Positions 61,519 to 64,000 of a stretch of 64,000 nucleotides of DNA are shown one piece after another. Within the stretch, counting starts at the first letter, position 1. The number at the start of each line of letters is the position of its first letter. Source of the DNA: Inquilinus ginsengisoli_B (GTDB lineage Bacteria; Pseudomonadota; Alphaproteobacteria; DSM-16000; Inquilinaceae); contig NZ_JBNDJK010000001.1 of assembly GCF_050434925.1 (NCBI RefSeq), positions 5,456,001 through 5,520,000 of the forward strand, read 5' to 3'. Made by a program: the position numbers and the translations under genes. The notes below the pieces were generated by a model. The model was not told the origin of the DNA, ran no database searches, and saw only the letters and a list, made by a program, of their open reading frames with translations.

Positions 61519-61758
61519 ATGGCCCTTCAGATCGCCAATCCTGCCGTGGTGGAGAAGGTGGAACGGCTGGCCCGGGCAACCGGGTTGACCAAGACGGCCC
61601 TGGTCGAACGCGCTGTTGACCGCCTCGCCGAAGAGATCGGGGTTTCCGCCGACACCACCGATCGCTTCGAGGCCTTGCTGGCCCAGTTGGATCGCATCCC
61701 AGATCGCCCCGATGCTGTCGATCCGCTGGGCTGGGATGACCAGGGTCTCCCGAAGTGA
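61519..61758 (+). CDS. VapB-family antitoxin
   Basis: A 79-residue antitoxin of the Rv0623/PSK-like group. MALQIANPAVVEKVERLARATGLTKTALVERAVDRLAEE gives a beta strand then two helices of an RHH-type DNA-binding fold, and the acidic C-terminal part ends DPLGWDDQGLPK, the toxin-binding tail. The stop overlaps the toxin start (GTGA). Probably represses the promoter just upstream. Confidence 0.88.
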   Translation: MALQIANPAVVEKVERLARATGLTKTALVERAVDRLAEEIGVSADTTDRFEALLAQLDRIPDRPDAVDPLGWDDQGLPK

Positions 61759-62156
61759 TCGCAGTCGATACGTCTGCAGTCGTTGCCATCGCCTTTGCCG
61801 AGCCGGAGCGGCAGGCTTTCCTCGACGTGATCCGGCGAGCCGACAGGGCATTGATCAGCACTGTGTCGGTGGTCGAATCCCGAATGGTGGCTTTCGGTCG
61901 TCGCGGGCCGAGGGCCGTCACCTTCCTGGATGATCTCCTGCGCTTGCCGCCGTTCGAATTCGTCGCCCCCGGGGTGCCGGAAATGGACGCCGCCCATTCC
62001 GCCTTAATCGCCTTCGGGCGGGGCAGCGGCCACCCGGCACAGCTCAATTTCGGCGATGTCTTCAGCTACGCGCTCGCGAAGGTCAGGGGATTGCCGCTGC
62101 TCTACAAAGGCGACGATTTCGCCCAGACTGACCTGCGCAGCGCTGTGACGATCTGA
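61755..62156 (+). CDS. VapC-family PIN-domain toxin
   Basis: A 133-residue PIN ribonuclease. Acidic active-site residues: D5 in AVDTSAVVAIA, E42 or so in STVSVVESRMV, D in NFGDVFSYALAK, and D in LYKGDDFAQTD. These chelate Mg2+ for RNA cleavage, often of tRNA or rRNA. GTG start overlapping the antitoxin stop. A convergent secreted-protein gene ends 12 bases beyond. Confidence 0.9.
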   Translation: MIAVDTSAVVAIAFAEPERQAFLDVIRRADRALISTVSVVESRMVAFGRRGPRAVTFLDDLLRLPPFEFVAPGVPEMDAAHSALIAFGRGSGHPAQLNFGDVFSYALAKVRGLPLLYKGDDFAQTDLRSAVTI

Positions 62157-62168
62157 CTTTCGGCCACA

Positions 62169-62591
62169 TCAATCCAGCGACGCCACCGGGATCGGCTTGC
62201 AGGGGAGGTCATCGCCCTCGGCCCGCTTGCCCATCCAGACGCCAGCGAAGCGCTCGGCGAAGTACCATTTGCCGCTGAACCCGGACCCGCCGTCCTTGAA
62301 GGCGAAGGTCACGGTACCTGTGCCGAACTTGTCGCTCCAGGTGAAGCGGTACAGGCCGCCGCCCAGGGCTTCGCCGTCGCTGAGCTGCCCGTCATAGGGG
62401 CCGGCGGTGGAATCGATCACGTGGTAGCAACCGCCGCGCCGCTCCGGCAGGAAGGTCAGCATCGACGGAGCCAGGATGCCGCCCGAGGTGACCTGGCCGC
62501 GATAGGTGCCGGCCGGCGCCGCCTGACCCTGGGCCAGGGCGGGGGCGGCAAAACCGAACAGCAGGACGATCAGGAGGACGAGGCGTCGCAT
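62169..62591 (-). CDS. Secreted protein of unknown function
   Basis: A 140-residue protein with a Sec signal peptide (RRLVLLIVLLFGFAAPALAQ). The mature part, AGTYRGQVTSGGILAPSMLTFLP and GLYRFTWSDKFGTGTVTFAF, is a beta-rich small domain with two Cys (GGCYHV and LPCKPI) that may form a disulfide. Not recognised as a named family. ATG 62591 is chosen for the signal peptide; the longer upstream frame is rejected. It is divergent from psuK. Confidence 0.75.
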   Translation of the reverse strand: MRRLVLLIVLLFGFAAPALAQGQAAPAGTYRGQVTSGGILAPSMLTFLPERRGGCYHVIDSTAGPYDGQLSDGEALGGGLYRFTWSDKFGTGTVTFAFKDGGSGFSGKWYFAERFAGVWMGKRAEGDDLPCKPIPVASLD

Positions 62592-62691
62592 GGCCGGGAT
62601 GCTGCCGGCTGCGGCGGCGCGGCGCAAGCCCGGATCTTGCCTTTCGCCGGCGGCGGACGCAGGGTGCGCGCGATCCTGAGACAGAGACCGA

Positions 62692-63618
62692 ATGACCCCA
62701 ACCGTCTGGTGCTTCGGCGCCGCCCATATCGACCGCCAAGCCTGCGCCCACCGCGCCGTCCGCCTGGGCACCTCGAACCCGGTGACGATCCGCACCAGCC
62801 TGGGCGGCGTCGCCCGCAACGTGGCCGAAACCCTGGCCCGGCTGGGCCTGCCGGTCGGCCTGGTCAGCCGCATGGGGCATGATCCTTCGGCCGAGCGGAT
62901 CCTGGCGGAGATGGCGCGGCTGGGCCTCGACCTGTCTCTGGTCGGCCGGTCCGAGACCAGCGGCACCGCCAGCTACACCGCGGTACTGGAGCCGGCCGGC
63001 GAGATGGCGGTCGCGATCGCCGACATGGGCATCTATGACGAGATCGGGCCCGAGACCCTCGCCCCGGCCCTGGCGGCGGCGCAGCCGGCTTCCGCGTGGT
63101 TCGTCGACGCCAACCTGCCGGCCGAGGGGCTGGCCGCCGTGCTGTCCCATCCGGGTCGGCCGGGCTTGGTGGCGGTCGACGCCGTGTCCTCGCCGAAATC
63201 CGAGAAGCTGCGCGGCCTGCTGGGCCGCATCGACCTGCTGTGCCTGAACCGCGACGAGGCCGAGGCGATCACCGGCCAGCCGGTCACCGACGAGGCAACG
63301 GCCTGGGCGGCGCTGCACCGGCTGCGCGCCGACGGCGTCGGCCGCGTGGTGCTGAACCGCGGCGATGCCGGTGCGCTGGTCGCCGATGCGGCAGGTGAGG
63401 CCACGATCGCCGCCTGCCCGGCCGACATCGTCGACGTCACCGGCGCCGGCGACGCCGCCGCGGCGGGAACCCTCTACGGCCTGGTCATCGGCCTGCCCCT
63501 GGCCGAGGCTGCCCGGCTCGGCCGCGCCGCCGCGGCGCTGGCGCTGGAGGCGCCGACCGCCGTGCCCGACACCCTGACCGCCGACGCGCTGCGCCGGCGT
63601 GCCCTGATCTCCGCGTGA
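62692..63618 (+). CDS. psuK: PfkB-family kinase, probably pseudouridine kinase
   Basis: A 308-residue ribokinase/PfkB kinase. FGAAHIDRQA at the start, GGVARNVAETLARLG near 40, and the ATP-binding/catalytic loop DVTGAGDAAAAG near 250 are present. It is followed 8 bases later by a pseudouridine-5'-phosphate glycosidase gene, so it most likely phosphorylates pseudouridine from RNA turnover. Other sugar or nucleoside kinases of this family would be hard to tell apart without the neighbour. Confidence 0.88.
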   Translation: MTPTVWCFGAAHIDRQACAHRAVRLGTSNPVTIRTSLGGVARNVAETLARLGLPVGLVSRMGHDPSAERILAEMARLGLDLSLVGRSETSGTASYTAVLEPAGEMAVAIADMGIYDEIGPETLAPALAAAQPASAWFVDANLPAEGLAAVLSHPGRPGLVAVDAVSSPKSEKLRGLLGRIDLLCLNRDEAEAITGQPVTDEATAWAALHRLRADGVGRVVLNRGDAGALVADAAGEATIAACPADIVDVTGAGDAAAAGTLYGLVIGLPLAEAARLGRAAAALALEAPTAVPDTLTADALRRRALISA

Positions 63619-63626
63619 GGATCCTG

Positions 63627-64000
63627 ATGAACAGCCTGCTGTCGATCGCCCCCGAGGTCTCCGACGCCCTGGCCGCCGGACGCCCGGTGGTGGCGCTGGA
63701 GAGCACCATCATCTCGCACGGCATGCCCTATCCGCAGAACCTGGAGATGGCGCGCCGGGTCGAGGCGATCATCCGCGAGGAGGGCGCGGTGCCGGCCACC
63801 ATCGCGGTGGCCGACGGGCGCATCCATGTTGGCCTCGGCGACGCGCTGCTCGAACGGCTGGCGACGGCCAGGGACGTGGCCAAGCTGTCGCGCCGCGACA
63901 TGGGCGCGATCCTGGCCTCGGGCGGGCTCGGCGCCACCACCGTGGCGGCGACCATGATCGCGGCCCATCTGGCCGGCATCCGGGTGTTCGCCACCGGCGG
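63627..64000 (+). CDS. psuG: Pseudouridine-5'-phosphate glycosidase (partial, runs off the window)
   Basis: The first 124 codons of PsuG, which splits pseudouridine 5'-phosphate into uracil and ribose 5-phosphate (it runs in reverse in vitro). RPVVALESTIISHGMPYPQNLEMAR, GAVPATIAVADGRIHVGL, KLSRRDMGAILA and GGLGATTVAATMIAAH are the conserved family segments; the Lys in DVAKLSRRD corresponds to a catalytic-region residue. ATG after GTGAGG. The C-terminus is outside the window. Confidence 0.94.
   Translation, partial: MNSLLSIAPEVSDALAAGRPVVALESTIISHGMPYPQNLEMARRVEAIIREEGAVPATIAVADGRIHVGLGDALLERLATARDVAKLSRRDMGAILASGGLGATTVAATMIAAHLAGIRVFATG

Overview
The window is high-GC DNA from the chromosome of an alphaproteobacterium. 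The best clue is one conserved core block on the minus strand: hisG, hisD, a UPF0262 gene, a low-molecular-weight phosphatase, infA, maf, an RNase G-like gene, yacG and tRNA-Phe. A DUF2948-murA pair, dcd, and a ligase/exonuclease pair of the kind common in this class support it. Genus cannot be fixed (no rRNA is present); the GC and gene content would fit a Rhodospirillales-type organism.

Layout. 1-6.2 kb: end of a GntR-type regulator, a PLP trans-sulfuration enzyme, a sugar ABC importer without its ATPase, and an acetamidase/formamidase. 6.3-10.8 kb: a 1-Cys peroxiredoxin, then a complete TPP-riboswitch-controlled thiBPQ thiamine importer. 10.9-27.9 kb: a Na+/H+ antiporter-like gene, then a two-part cluster for a CO-dehydrogenase-family molybdenum hydroxylase (coxG-S-L-M, then coxD...coxE, XdhC halves, a molybdopterin-binding/cytidylyltransferase fusion and an IscU-like scaffold). 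The two parts are separated by a parDE module, a class III nucleotide cyclase, an SDR and a coiled-coil protein. The large subunit carries the AYRGAGR active-site loop of form II enzymes, so CO is not a safe substrate call. 28-35.8 kb: mixed metabolic genes (glutamine amidotransferase plus FAD amine oxidase, 5'-nucleotidase plus patatin lipase, AraC regulator facing an Fsr-like MFS pump).

35.9-39.6 kb is the most unusual part. It is a lower-GC three-gene minus-strand operon beside tRNA-Phe, with its own strong promoter. It encodes a Gly-Thr repeat protein (16 ten-residue repeats and then about 94 residues of Gly-Thr dipeptide), a TPR/2-oxoglutarate-Fe(II) oxygenase-like protein and an FkbM-type methyltransferase. 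It looks like a structural or surface polypeptide with dedicated modifying enzymes, acquired at a tRNA gene; this is inference.

40-64 kb: the core block above, phosphoglucomutase, TetR and Crp/Fnr regulators, an ECF sigma factor with a translationally coupled small gene, a NMT1/ThiY-type ABC importer, murA, dcd, tRNA-Thr, a hairpin-controlled small membrane peptide plus methyltransferase, an ATP-dependent DNA ligase with its associated exonuclease, a vapBC module, and pseudouridine catabolism genes (psuK, partial psuG). A family of palindromic repeats built on GGGCTTGACCC/GGGTCAAGCCC arms lies in the three large convergent intergenic gaps.
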